From positions 1 through 5,703 of the forward strand of contig CAHJWV010000503.1 in assembly GCA_903643055.1 (NCBI GenBank): DNA of 5,703 bases. The letters run 5' to 3'. This DNA comes from Burkholderiales bacterium. Its GTDB lineage: Bacteria > Pseudomonadota > Gammaproteobacteria > Burkholderiales > Burkholderiaceae. A program made the translations under genes and the position numbers. This document shows positions 1-5,703 of this stretch, piece by piece (position 1 is the stretch's first letter; each line of letters begins with the position of its first letter). Under the pieces are notes generated by a model. It was not told where the DNA came from, did no database searches, and worked only from the letters and a program-made list of their open reading frames with translations.

Positions 1-415
1 TTGCCCTGGAAATCCGGTGCTCTATACCGACACCTTGTCGGCCAAAGAAGCGCGAGACAAAGGCTGCAAAACGCTCGAAGGCGCGCCCATCACCGTGATC
101 CAGTCGGGACGGTTGCGCGGCGGTGGCTCTGTCGCGCCGACAGCCACTCGCTCCAGCGAAGGCAGCAAGGTCGACCCGAACGATCAGCGTGCCCGCGACA
201 CCGATGCGCGCCGAATTCTGGAGTCGGAATTGCGCAAGGAAGAGGAGCAATTGGCTTCGCTGCAGAAGGAATACAACAACGGCGAGCCCGAGCGCCGTGG
301 TGATGAAAAGAACTTCCAGAAATACCAGGATCGGGTGGCCGAACTGAAGGCAGGCATCGCACGCAAGGAAAGCGATGTGGCGGCACTGAAGCGCGAACTC
401 GGCAAGCTCCAGTGA
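1..415 (+). CDS. DUF4124-like small protein, 3' part (5' end outside window)
   Basis: The reading frame is open from the left edge (first full codon at base 2) to TGA at 413-415, giving 137 visible residues. The visible part starts with CPGNPVLYTDTLSAKEA and continues to GCKTLEGAPITVI. This Cys-x-Gly-Asn...Tyr-Thr-Asp pattern is typical of the DUF4124-like proteins found beside ntrB in Burkholderiales. A low-complexity Gly/Ser/Ala/Thr linker follows. From about visible residue 67 to the end the sequence is highly charged and heptad-like (RRILESELRKEEEQLASLQ, then VAELKAGIARKESDVAALK), predicting a coiled coil. The missing N-terminus is expected to hold a signal peptide, so the protein is probably periplasmic, but this is inference. 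The stop overlaps the ntrB start, which suggests one transcript and translational coupling. Function is unknown. Identification as a real gene is firm; the family name rests on recalled similarity. Confidence 0.85.
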   Translation, partial: CPGNPVLYTDTLSAKEARDKGCKTLEGAPITVIQSGRLRGGGSVAPTATRSSEGSKVDPNDQRARDTDARRILESELRKEEEQLASLQKEYNNGEPERRGDEKNFQKYQDRVAELKAGIARKESDVAALKRELGKLQ

Positions 416-1509
416 CCGCGGTCCCCTCGCGTGCGCAGCCGGCCGGCGTGCCTCACAGTTTCGAGGCCTTTGATCATCTGGCAACGATGGTTGCGGTGGT
501 CCACCGCGATGGCCGTTGTCTGTTTGCGAATGCGGCCTTCGAGCATGTGCTCGGGCTGTCTCGGCGCAGCGTGCTGCGAGGCTCGCTGTTCGATTGGTTC
601 GTGGATCCGCAGATCCTTCGCGACACCGTCAATGCGGTGGCCAGCAACGACTTTTCCACCAGCCGTTTCGAAGCTTTGCTTCGCCGCGCCGTGGCCGTTC
701 ACAACGAGGCGCTTCCGGTTCATGTGATCGTCAACCAGATGGATCGCGCCGATCAGGTGGTGGTCGAGTTGGTGGAGATCGAGCAGCAGACCCGGCAAGA
801 CCGCGAAGAGCGGGCGCTGGGCCAGGCGCAGGCCAACAAAGAGTTAATCCGCAACCTCGCCCACGAGATCAAGAACCCGCTCGGGGGCATCCGCGGCGCG
901 GCGCAGTTGCTGGAGATGGAAGTCGAATCACGCGCGTTGACCGAGTACACCCAGGTCATCATCCAGGAGGCCGATCGCCTGCAAGCGCTGGTCGATCGCT
1001 TGCTGGCGCCGCACCGCAAGCCGCATGTGGTCAGCGATGTGAACATCCATGAGGTATGCGAGCGGGTTCGTTCGTTGATCCTGGCGGAGTTTCCGCGCGG
1101 GCTGTCGGTTCAGCGCGACTACGACATCTCGATTCCGAACTTTCGCGGTGACCGTGAGCAGCTGATCCAGGCGGTGTTGAACATTGCGCATAACGCGGCT
1201 CAGGCCTTGGCCGATCGCATTCAGCAAGGTGACGCGTGCATCACGCTGCGTACACGCATTGCACGCCAGGTGACCCTGGGCAAGCAGCGCTACAGATTGG
1301 CACTGGACTTGCATATCGAGGACAACGGCCCGGGTGTTCCCGAGTCCATTCGAGATCGCATCTTTTACCCCTTGGTATCCGGGCGCGATGGTGGGTCGGG
1401 CTTAGGGCTCACGTTGGCGCAGACATTCGTGCAGCAGCATCAAGGCATGATCGAATGTGTCAGCGAACCTGGTCAGACTCTTTTCAAGATCGTGATCCCG
1501 TTGCCCTGA
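412..1509 (+). CDS. glnL: Nitrogen regulation sensor histidine kinase NtrB (GlnL)
   Basis: This 365-residue protein is a cytoplasmic histidine kinase/phosphatase that sets the phosphorylation of NtrC; in the family it is controlled by PII proteins in response to glutamine and 2-oxoglutarate. No membrane segment is visible. A PAS-like sensor region covers about residues 18-125. The H-box NLAHEIKNPLGGIRGAAQLL (148-167) carries the phospho-accepting His151. The N-box NIAHNAAQAL (257-266) has Asn261, the G1 box is DNGPGV (304-309), and the G2 box is GSGLGL (328-333), preceded by the YPLVSGR segment typical of NtrB. Length fits the family (about 350-380). The GTG start at 412 overlaps the upstream TGA by four bases (GTGA) and has no clear Shine-Dalgarno, so coupled translation is likely. 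The next in-frame ATG (codon 26) would cut into the PAS region, which supports the GTG. ntrC follows after 40 bp. Confidence 0.96.
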   Translation: MTAVPSRAQPAGVPHSFEAFDHLATMVAVVHRDGRCLFANAAFEHVLGLSRRSVLRGSLFDWFVDPQILRDTVNAVASNDFSTSRFEALLRRAVAVHNEALPVHVIVNQMDRADQVVVELVEIEQQTRQDREERALGQAQANKELIRNLAHEIKNPLGGIRGAAQLLEMEVESRALTEYTQVIIQEADRLQALVDRLLAPHRKPHVVSDVNIHEVCERVRSLILAEFPRGLSVQRDYDISIPNFRGDREQLIQAVLNIAHNAAQALADRIQQGDACITLRTRIARQVTLGKQRYRLALDLHIEDNGPGVPESIRDRIFYPLVSGRDGGSGLGLTLAQTFVQQHQGMIECVSEPGQTLFKIVIPLP

Positions 1510-1549
1510 GCCAAAAGCTTTCGTCGACGGGCCTAACTTCAGGCAGGGC

Positions 1550-3073
1550 ATGAAACCCATCTGGATCGTTGACGACGACCAATCCATCCGATTTGTGTTG
1601 GAGAAGGCACTGGCGCGTGAAGACCTGGCGGTTCGCAGCTTCACCAATCCCCGCGATGTCTTGCTGGCGCTGGAAGACGACGAGCCGCAGGTCCTGGTCT
1701 CGGACATCCGCATGCCGGGTGGCTCGGGCATCGAGCTGCTGACCAAGGTCAAGGAGCGGCACCCCGGCTTGCCCGTCATCATCATGACGGCCTATTCCGA
1801 CCTCGACAGCGCTGTCAGCGCATTTCAGGGCGGTGCCTTCGAGTATTTGCCCAAGCCTTTCGATGTGCCGAAGGCGGTCGAGCTGATTCGCCGCGCGCTC
1901 GATGAAAGCATGCGCGAGGAAGTGCGTGACGAGCGCATTGCCCAGATGCCGGAAATGCTCGGCCAGGCGCCTGCGATGCAGGACGTGTTTCGCGCCATCG
2001 GGCGACTTAGCCAAAGCATCGTCACGGTGTTGATCACCGGCGAATCCGGCTCCGGCAAAGAGCTGGTGGCGCATGCGCTGCACAAGCACAGCCCGCGCGC
2101 CGCAGGCCCTTTTGTCGCGATCAATACAGCGGCGATTCCGAAAGACCTGCTTGAGTCCGAGCTGTTTGGCCATGAACGCGGGGCATTCACGGGTGCTCAA
2201 ACCACACGCCGCGGTCGCTTCGAACAGGCCGATGGCGGCACGCTGTTTCTCGATGAAATTGGCGACATGCCCTTCGATCTGCAGACCCGCTTGCTGCGCG
2301 TGCTGAGCGATGGTCAGTTCTATCGCGTCGGCGGCCACAACCCGTTGCGCAGCAATGTGCGGGTGATTGCCGCGACCCACCAAAACCTCGAAGAGCGCGT
2401 CAAGCTCGGTGCCTTCCGGGAAGACTTGTTCCACCGCCTGAACGTGATTCGCCTGCGCTTGCCGGCCTTGCGCGAGCGTCGCGAAGACGTGCCGTCGCTG
2501 ACTCGCTTCTTCCTGCAGAAGAGCGCGAAGGAATTGGGTGTGGAGGCCAAGCGCATCACCGAGGCGGCCCTGTCGCGATTGATGCAGTTCGACTTCCCCG
2601 GCAACGTTCGCCAGCTGGAAAACATTTGCCACTGGCTGACGGTGATGGCCCCTGCCCAGGTGGTCGAAGCGAAGGACCTGCCGCCCGAGTTGCTCGGGGA
2701 TGCGCCGGCTGCGCGCTCTGCCGTGCCGGTGGCTGCGACGGTGGCAGAAGCGACAGGTGAAGCGCTTGTGGCTGCCTTGGCACCCGCAGCGGCGAGCGTG
2801 GCTCAAGCGTCGAATGGGCTGAGTTCGGCGTCTGCGGAAACGGCGGTTTCGCAGCCGCCCCACTGGCTGCTCGATCTCGAACGTGAATCACGCAGCATGC
2901 TGCTGGCGGGTTTGCCGGAGGTATGGGACACGCTGACGCGCAAGTTCGAGGGCCAACTGATTCACACGGCCCTGGAGATCACTCGGGGCCGTCGCATTGA
3001 AGCAGCACAGAAGCTCGGGATCGGCCGCAACACGATCACTCGCAAGATCCAGGAGCTCGGTCTCGACGACTGA
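1550..3073 (+). CDS. glnG: Nitrogen regulation response regulator NtrC (GlnG), sigma-54 activator
   Basis: This 507-residue protein is the DNA-binding partner of NtrB. Phosphorylated NtrC oligomerises and uses ATP to remodel sigma-54 RNA polymerase at nitrogen-scavenging promoters. The receiver domain (about 3-118) has acidic residues Asp8-Asp10, phospho-acceptor Asp52, Thr80 and Lys102. The AAA+ domain (about 137-365) has Walker A GESGSGKE (164-171), the sigma-54 contact loop GAFTGA (211-216), Walker [10 protein letters not shown] (231-239) and [10 protein letters not shown] (349-358). A Fis-type helix-turn-helix lies at about 465-503 ([19 protein letters not shown]). Between AAA+ and HTH, residues about 384-437 form an Ala/Val/Ser-rich linker that makes the protein longer than E. 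coli NtrC (469 residues). The ATG is preceded by a purine-rich AGGCAGGG at 1541-1548. No terminator separates it from ntrB, so an ntrBC operon is expected. A general NtrC-family activator is the alternative, but the neighbouring NtrB settles it. Confidence 0.96.
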   Translation: MKPIWIVDDDQSIRFVLEKALAREDLAVRSFTNPRDVLLALEDDEPQVLVSDIRMPGGSGIELLTKVKERHPGLPVIIMTAYSDLDSAVSAFQGGAFEYLPKPFDVPKAVELIRRALDESMREEVRDERIAQMPEMLGQAPAMQDVFRAIGRLSQSIVTVLITGESGSGKELVAHALHKHSPRAAGPFVAINTAAIPKDLLESELFGHERGAFTGAQTTRRGRFEQADGGTLFLDEIGDMPFDLQTRLLRVLSDGQFYRVGGHNPLRSNVRVIAATHQNLEERVKLGAFREDLFHRLNVIRLRLPALRERREDVPSLTRFFLQKSAKELGVEAKRITEAALSRLMQFDFPGNVRQLENICHWLTVMAPAQVVEAKDLPPELLGDAPAARSAVPVAATVAEATGEALVAALAPAAASVAQASNGLSSASAETAVSQPPHWLLDLERESRSMLLAGLPEVWDTLTRKFEGQLIHTALEITRGRRIEAAQKLGIGRNTITRKIQELGLDD

Positions 3074-3170
3074 TCACAAGCGAGGTTTGACTTAGGGGTA
3101 GCCTCTCTGCGACGAGGTCTGCGTGATGTCTGCGCCAATACAATGGCCCGCATATTCATAAGACAGACAG

Positions 3171-3177
3171 GGAGGGG
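3171..3177 (+). promoter_or_regulatory. Ribosome binding site of the TPR-like gene
   Basis: GGAGGGG ends two bases before the ATG at 3180, and its GGAGG core ends four bases before it. This is the strongest Shine-Dalgarno in the window and fixes the start codon. The first membrane segment begins right after this start, which agrees. Confidence 0.75.
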
Positions 3178-3179
3178 CT

Positions 3180-3929
3180 ATGCCCATCGTCGCATTTCTA
3201 CATTTGGCGGTTGCCGCTTTCTTTGCGGTTCACGCAGTTCGAACCGGCCGTGAACGCTATTGGTTGATGGTGTTGTTCGCCTTTCCGCTGATGGGCAGCA
3301 TCGTGTATTTCTTTGCCGAATATGCCGGTGACTTGAGCAACACGCGGGGCGGCCAACGGGCGTTGCGCCTGATGCAAGGCGTGATCGATCCTGATCGCGA
3401 GCTGCGACTGGCGACAGCCGCGTTCGATCGCACGCCGACCGCGTTCAACGAAGCGCAACTGGCGCGTGCGTTGCTGGCCAAGGGTGAGGTCGACCAAGCC
3501 ATCGTGCATTACCAGCAATGCATTGCTGGCCCTTACGCCAAAGATGCCAGCTTCTTGAAAGGCCTGGCGATTGCGCAGATCGAGGGCAACCATCACGCCA
3601 ACGCCATCACGACGCTGGAGGCACTGTTTGCGGCGCATCCCGATCAGCGCAGCGGCGACATCGCATTAATGTATGCCGAGGCCTTGGCGGGTGCGCAGCG
3701 GCCGGAGGCCGACGCGGCATTCGAATCGGTGATCGAAGCGGGTGGTTCGATCGAAGCTCGCTGCAAATACGGCCAGTTCTTGCTGGGCCGCAGCCGCGCT
3801 GAAACGGCCCGCCACGTGTTCGAAGAAATTCTGGCCGATGCCCAGCGCATCCAGAAGCATTCACGTGAGCTGAATCGCGAATGGATTTCAGCCGCGCAGC
3901 AAGCGCTGAAGCAGTTGTCGCAGACCTGA
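3180..3929 (+). CDS. Membrane-anchored TPR-like protein of unknown function
   Basis: The 249-residue product has two hydrophobic segments near its start: residues about 3-20 and about 27-46 (WLMVLFAFPLMGSIVYFFAE). The second resembles the PLDc_N type of short membrane segment (FPLxGSxxYF). The rest is a helical, TPR-like domain. Helix pairs with Ala-rich repeat character are visible at about 86-117 (AFNEAQLARALLAKGEVDQA), 120-153, 157-187 and 189-222. It ends with a conserved-looking REWI (229 region to 235) before a short tail. I recall this architecture from an uncharacterised proteobacterial family, but no function is known to me; a scaffold at the inner membrane is inference. A strong Shine-Dalgarno, GGAGGGG at 3171-3177, sits just upstream of the ATG. 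The gene lies 106 bp after ntrC on the same strand with no clear terminator between, so read-through from ntrBC is possible. It converges on the DUF4337 gene. Confidence 0.88.
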   Translation: MPIVAFLHLAVAAFFAVHAVRTGRERYWLMVLFAFPLMGSIVYFFAEYAGDLSNTRGGQRALRLMQGVIDPDRELRLATAAFDRTPTAFNEAQLARALLAKGEVDQAIVHYQQCIAGPYAKDASFLKGLAIAQIEGNHHANAITTLEALFAAHPDQRSGDIALMYAEALAGAQRPEADAAFESVIEAGGSIEARCKYGQFLLGRSRAETARHVFEEILADAQRIQKHSRELNREWISAAQQALKQLSQT

Positions 3930-4058
3930 TGATCGCCGGCGCCGGCGTCAGCGTCAGCGCAAAGGCCAGCGAATCGGGGTGCGACGGGTGGCGCTTGGTC
4001 ATCCCATCGGCCTGACCGCAAACGCCAAGCCTGATGACGGGCGTCTGCTCCAGCACCT
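3930..4058. other. Convergent intergenic junction with GC palindrome
   Basis: This gap separates the stop of the TPR-like gene (plus strand) from the stop of the DUF4337 gene (minus strand). It contains a perfect 14 bp palindrome, CGCCGGCGCCGGCG, at 3934-3947, followed by a short GCGTCA-type tandem repeat. A weaker inverted repeat has GGTCA at 3997-4001 and TGACC at 4013-4017 around an 11-base loop. Neither is followed by a run of T on either strand, so no canonical Rho-independent terminator is supported. The palindrome is well placed to slow or stop transcription for the plus-strand gene, but that is inference. No convincing gene lies here; a 28-codon ORF is discussed under findings. Confidence 0.5.
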
Positions 4059-4634
4059 TCAGATGTGAAGCCAGGCCAGGCCGCCCAGCACAACGCCGAC
4101 GGCGCTCAAGCCCAGCACGGCGTATTCAAGCCAGCGGCGACGCGTCAACAACGCGATGGCGGCCATTGCAATGGCGATCTGCAATGCCGTTGTTGCCTGC
4201 GCCCAGCGGTGATGCTGATGCATCTGTTGATCGCTCTTTTCGTCCCATGACGTCGATTCCTTGTCGAGCCGCTCGGCCTCGAGCTTGACCTCGGCCTTTT
4301 CCTTTTTGTAGCGGGCGATCTCGTCTTGGTAGAAGCCTCTGCGCGCTTCGGGCACCACCTCGGCGGCCAGCTCGCTCAGCGTCTGCTTGTTGCTTTTGGC
4401 CTGGTAGTAATTCCACTGGTTCGATGCTTCGGTCTTCTTGATCGCCGCCGAGTTCTTGTAAAGGCCGGCATTGGCCTGCGTGGCGCCGCCCATGTAGGCA
4501 AACATGGCGCCCACCGTGGCAAGAATCGCCGTGATCACGGCGAGCTGGCCGGCCATGCCTTTCGGCTCATGCTGGGCCGCATGCTCCAGCTCGTGTTCGT
4601 GGGGGCCGTGAACGTGAAAGCCGTCACCAGACAT
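4059..4634 (-). CDS. DUF4337 family membrane protein
   Basis: This 191-residue protein matches the DUF4337 pattern as I recall it. It has a short hydrophilic N-terminus, a first membrane segment (about 27-49, LAVITAILATVGAMFAYMGG), then ATQANAGLYKNSAAIKKTEA and SNQWNYYQAKSNKQ (71-84). A charged helical or coiled-coil stretch follows (about 97-136), and two closing membrane segments lie at about 145-163 and 168-190. The first 25 residues are rich in histidine (positions 7, 9, 12, 14, 18, 22) and acidic residues, and HQHH occurs at 139-142; metal binding is possible but unproven. The family has no known function. The start lies 12 bp after the folA stop. Its Shine-Dalgarno GAGGAG overlaps the folA TGA, so the two are almost surely co-transcribed. 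Whether it has any link to folate or thymidylate metabolism cannot be told from sequence. Confidence 0.88.
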   Translation of the reverse strand: MSGDGFHVHGPHEHELEHAAQHEPKGMAGQLAVITAILATVGAMFAYMGGATQANAGLYKNSAAIKKTEASNQWNYYQAKSNKQTLSELAAEVVPEARRGFYQDEIARYKKEKAEVKLEAERLDKESTSWDEKSDQQMHQHHRWAQATTALQIAIAMAAIALLTRRRWLEYAVLGLSAVGVVLGGLAWLHI

Positions 4635-4641
4635 GTGAATG

Positions 4642-4648
4642 ACTCCTC
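4642..4648 (-). promoter_or_regulatory. Ribosome binding site of the DUF4337 gene, overlapping the folA stop
   Basis: On the minus strand the folA stop reads TGAGGAG, so the GAGGAG Shine-Dalgarno starts inside the stop codon. It sits seven bases before the DUF4337 ATG. This layout suggests that ribosomes ending on folA help start the next gene. Confidence 0.65.
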
Positions 4649-5153
4649 AAGGGTTTCGTTGATAGATGACAAAAGCGAAGTCGAAATGATTCGGTTCGCC
4701 GGCATGGTGGGTTTCTCTGCTGATCTCGTGGAACTGCAGCTGATCAAAGGCGGGGAACTGCGTGTCGCCTTCGAAATCTCGATCGATTTCGGTCAGCACC
4801 AGGCGCTGGGCCCACGGCAACGCCGCGGTGTAAAGCTGCTCACCGCCGATCACGAACACTTCCGCGCAGGGTCCTGCAAGCGATAAGGCTTCTTCCAGCG
4901 AATGAGCGACTTGCGCGCCTTCGGCCTGCCAAGCGGCATTGCGCGTCACGACGATGTTGGTGCGGCCGGGCAAGGGGCGAAAGCGTGCAGGCAGAGAATC
5001 CCAGGTCTTGCGGCCCATGATGACCGGGTGCTTGAGCGTCGTGCGCCTGAAGTGCTGTTGATCTTCCGGCAGGCGCCACAGCAGCGCGTTGCCTGCGCCT
5101 ATGACGCCATTGCGTGCGACTGCGGCAATCAGGGTGATGTGTGGGCGTGTCAT
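4647..5153 (-). CDS. folA: Dihydrofolate reductase
   Basis: The 168-residue enzyme reduces 7,8-dihydrofolate to tetrahydrofolate with NADPH in the cytoplasm, and is the target of trimethoprim-type inhibitors. Visible DHFR signatures are ITLIAAVARNGVIG (6-19), WRLPEDQQHF (26-35) with the catalytic acid at Asp31 (equivalent to E. coli Asp27), PVIMGRKTWDSL (43-54), LPGRTNIVVTR (61-71), VIGGEQLY (101-108) for NADPH binding, and TEIDRDFEGDTQFP (121-134). Length is normal for chromosomal FolA (about 160-170). The ATG at 5153 is chosen because the first strand of the fold begins there. An in-frame ATG at 5267 would add 38 residues with no family counterpart and unlike codon use. The chosen start has no clear Shine-Dalgarno. 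The gene follows thyA after 175 bp, a common pairing because ThyA produces the dihydrofolate that FolA recycles. Confidence 0.95.
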   Translation of the reverse strand: MTRPHITLIAAVARNGVIGAGNALLWRLPEDQQHFRRTTLKHPVIMGRKTWDSLPARFRPLPGRTNIVVTRNAAWQAEGAQVAHSLEEALSLAGPCAEVFVIGGEQLYTAALPWAQRLVLTEIDRDFEGDTQFPAFDQLQFHEISRETHHAGEPNHFDFAFVIYQRNP

Positions 5154-5328
5154 GGGTTCACGGTCTTGAAGGCAGGCGGTGTGGGTTCCATGCAGGCGAT
5201 GCGGGGCAGCGAATGAAGCTCTCTCAGCGATAACGCTTGAGTGTGTGGCACGTTGATGTCGTGTCATGCCGCCTTGAGATGGCCGGCCGTGGTTGTTTCA
5301 AACGGCAGCCGATATTCGGCGTGCCAAC
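5154..5328 (-). other. thyA-folA intergenic spacer
   Basis: The 175 bp between thyA and folA hold no gene that I can support. The half next to thyA has a hairpin (separate entry) and a GGCCGGCC palindrome at 5281-5288. The half next to folA is an open frame joined to folA, but only 18 of its 38 codons end in G or C, against 29 of the first 40 folA codons, so it looks non-coding. A folA promoter may lie here, but no convincing -35/-10 pair was found. Confidence 0.45.
5304..5325 (-). terminator. Hairpin just after thyA, possible weak terminator
   Basis: The arms GCCGA (5308-5312) and TCGGC (5316-5320) close a three-base loop. An outer GGC/GCC pair (5304-5306 with 5323-5325) extends the stem across a small internal loop, for eight base pairs in all. 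It begins three bases after the thyA stop in the direction of transcription. Only a TTT follows, a few bases further on, so it is not a classical intrinsic terminator. It may act as a weak terminator or protect the 3' end of the mRNA. Confidence 0.35.
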
Positions 5329-5703
5329 TCAGACGGCTACCGGTGCCTTGATTGCCGGATGATGTTCATAGCCAACGATCTCGAAATCGTCGAACTCATA
5401 GTCGAAGATCGACACCGGCCGGCGGTGGATCTTCAGCGTGGGGTAGCGCAGCGGTTCGCGAGACAGCTGCAGCGCCACCTGCTCGGCATGGTTGCTGTAG
5501 ATATGGCAATCGCCGCCAGTCCAGATGAAGTCACCCACATCGAGGTCGCATTGCTGCGCGACCATGTGCGTCAGCAATGCATAGCTTGCGATGTTGAAGG
5601 GCACACCCAGAAAAATGTCGGCGCTGCGCTGATAGAGCTGACAGCTGAGCTGGCCGCGGCCGCCCGGTTCAGTTGGCGATGCGACGTAAAACTGGAAGTA
5701 CGC
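5329..5703 (-). CDS. thyA: Thymidylate synthase, C-terminal part (5' end outside window)
   Basis: The 124 visible residues are the C-terminal portion of ThyA, which methylates dUMP to dTMP using 5,10-methylene-THF and releases dihydrofolate. Visible from the edge are YFQFYVA, then [19 protein letters not shown] (visible 19-37), holding the equivalents of E. coli Arg166, Asp169 and Asn177. [12 protein letters not shown] holds the His207/Tyr209 equivalents. The chain ends in IKAPVAV, the usual ThyA C-terminus. By alignment with E. coli (PCHAFFQFYV) the catalytic Cys lies only two codons beyond the right edge, so it cannot be confirmed here. Between FYVA and LSCQ there are about seven extra residues ([10 protein letters not shown] in place of DGK), which I recall as common in burkholderial ThyA. 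It is upstream of folA on the same strand. Confidence 0.96.
   Translation of the reverse strand, partial: AYFQFYVASPTEPGGRGQLSCQLYQRSADIFLGVPFNIASYALLTHMVAQQCDLDVGDFIWTGGDCHIYSNHAEQVALQLSREPLRYPTLKIHRRPVSIFDYEFDDFEIVGYEHHPAIKAPVAV

Noticed and set aside
184..798. Minus-strand frame antisense to the DUF4124-like gene and ntrB
   Set aside because: It crosses two supported plus-strand genes and shows no family features.
1484..2863. Long open frame antisense to ntrC (459 codons)
   Set aside because: It is fully covered by the well-supported ntrC gene and its product is an Arg/His/Gln-rich string typical of antisense shadows in GC-rich DNA.
3087..3092. TTGACT, a sigma-70 -35 candidate after ntrC
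   Set aside because: No acceptable -10 hexamer lies 16-18 bases downstream.
3094..3106. Small hairpin AGGGG-TAG-CCTCT after ntrC as a terminator
   Set aside because: Only five pairs including a G-T wobble, with no T-run after it.
3144..3159. Sigma-54-like promoter match (TGGCCCG, four bases, TTCAT) before the TPR-like gene
   Set aside because: The -24 half fits, and location next to ntrC is tempting, but the essential -12 GC is replaced by CA. The start site it implies would also fall on the Shine-Dalgarno.
3997..4017. Inverted repeat GGTCA/TGACC as a terminator for the DUF4337 gene
   Set aside because: A five-pair stem with an 11-base loop and no T-run on the minus strand is too weak.
3607..4056. 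Minus-strand frame running from the convergent junction into the TPR-like gene
   Set aside because: The part inside the junction has GC-rich third positions, but about 320 bases are antisense to a real gene, the product resembles no family I know, and the start is only a GTG without a clear RBS.

Overview
The window looks like ordinary chromosomal DNA from a GC-rich betaproteobacterium, most likely Burkholderiales (the Rubrivivax/Leptothrix/Roseateles side is a guess). The basis is the high GC at third codon positions, a DUF4124-type gene in front of ntrB-ntrC, and thyA and folA proteins of burkholderial type. No mobile element, CRISPR array, tRNA or rRNA was seen.

Plus strand, left to right: the 3' end of a small DUF4124-like protein gene (1-415); ntrB (glnL), starting at a GTG that overlaps the previous stop (412-1509); ntrC (glnG), 40 bp further on (1550-3073); then, after a 106 bp gap, a small membrane-anchored TPR-like protein of unknown function (3180-3929). 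NtrB and NtrC form the nitrogen-limitation two-component system. NtrB is a soluble PAS histidine kinase and NtrC is a sigma-54 activator. In related genomes the gene before the DUF4124-like gene is usually glnA, which would lie just left of the window.

Minus strand, right to left: the 3' part of thyA (from the right edge to 5329), a 175 bp spacer, folA (5153-4647), and a DUF4337 membrane protein gene 12 bp after folA (4634-4059). ThyA makes dTMP and turns methylene-THF into dihydrofolate. FolA reduces the dihydrofolate back to THF, so the pair forms one metabolic cycle. The DUF4337 gene is probably co-transcribed with folA, but its role is unknown.

The two gene sets converge on a 129 bp junction (3930-4058). 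It has a perfect 14 bp GC palindrome and an uncertain 28-codon ORF, but no canonical U-tract terminator.

I see no convincing new system. The points most worth a second look are the two uncharacterised membrane proteins, the convergent junction, the long Ala-rich linker in NtrC, and the folA start.
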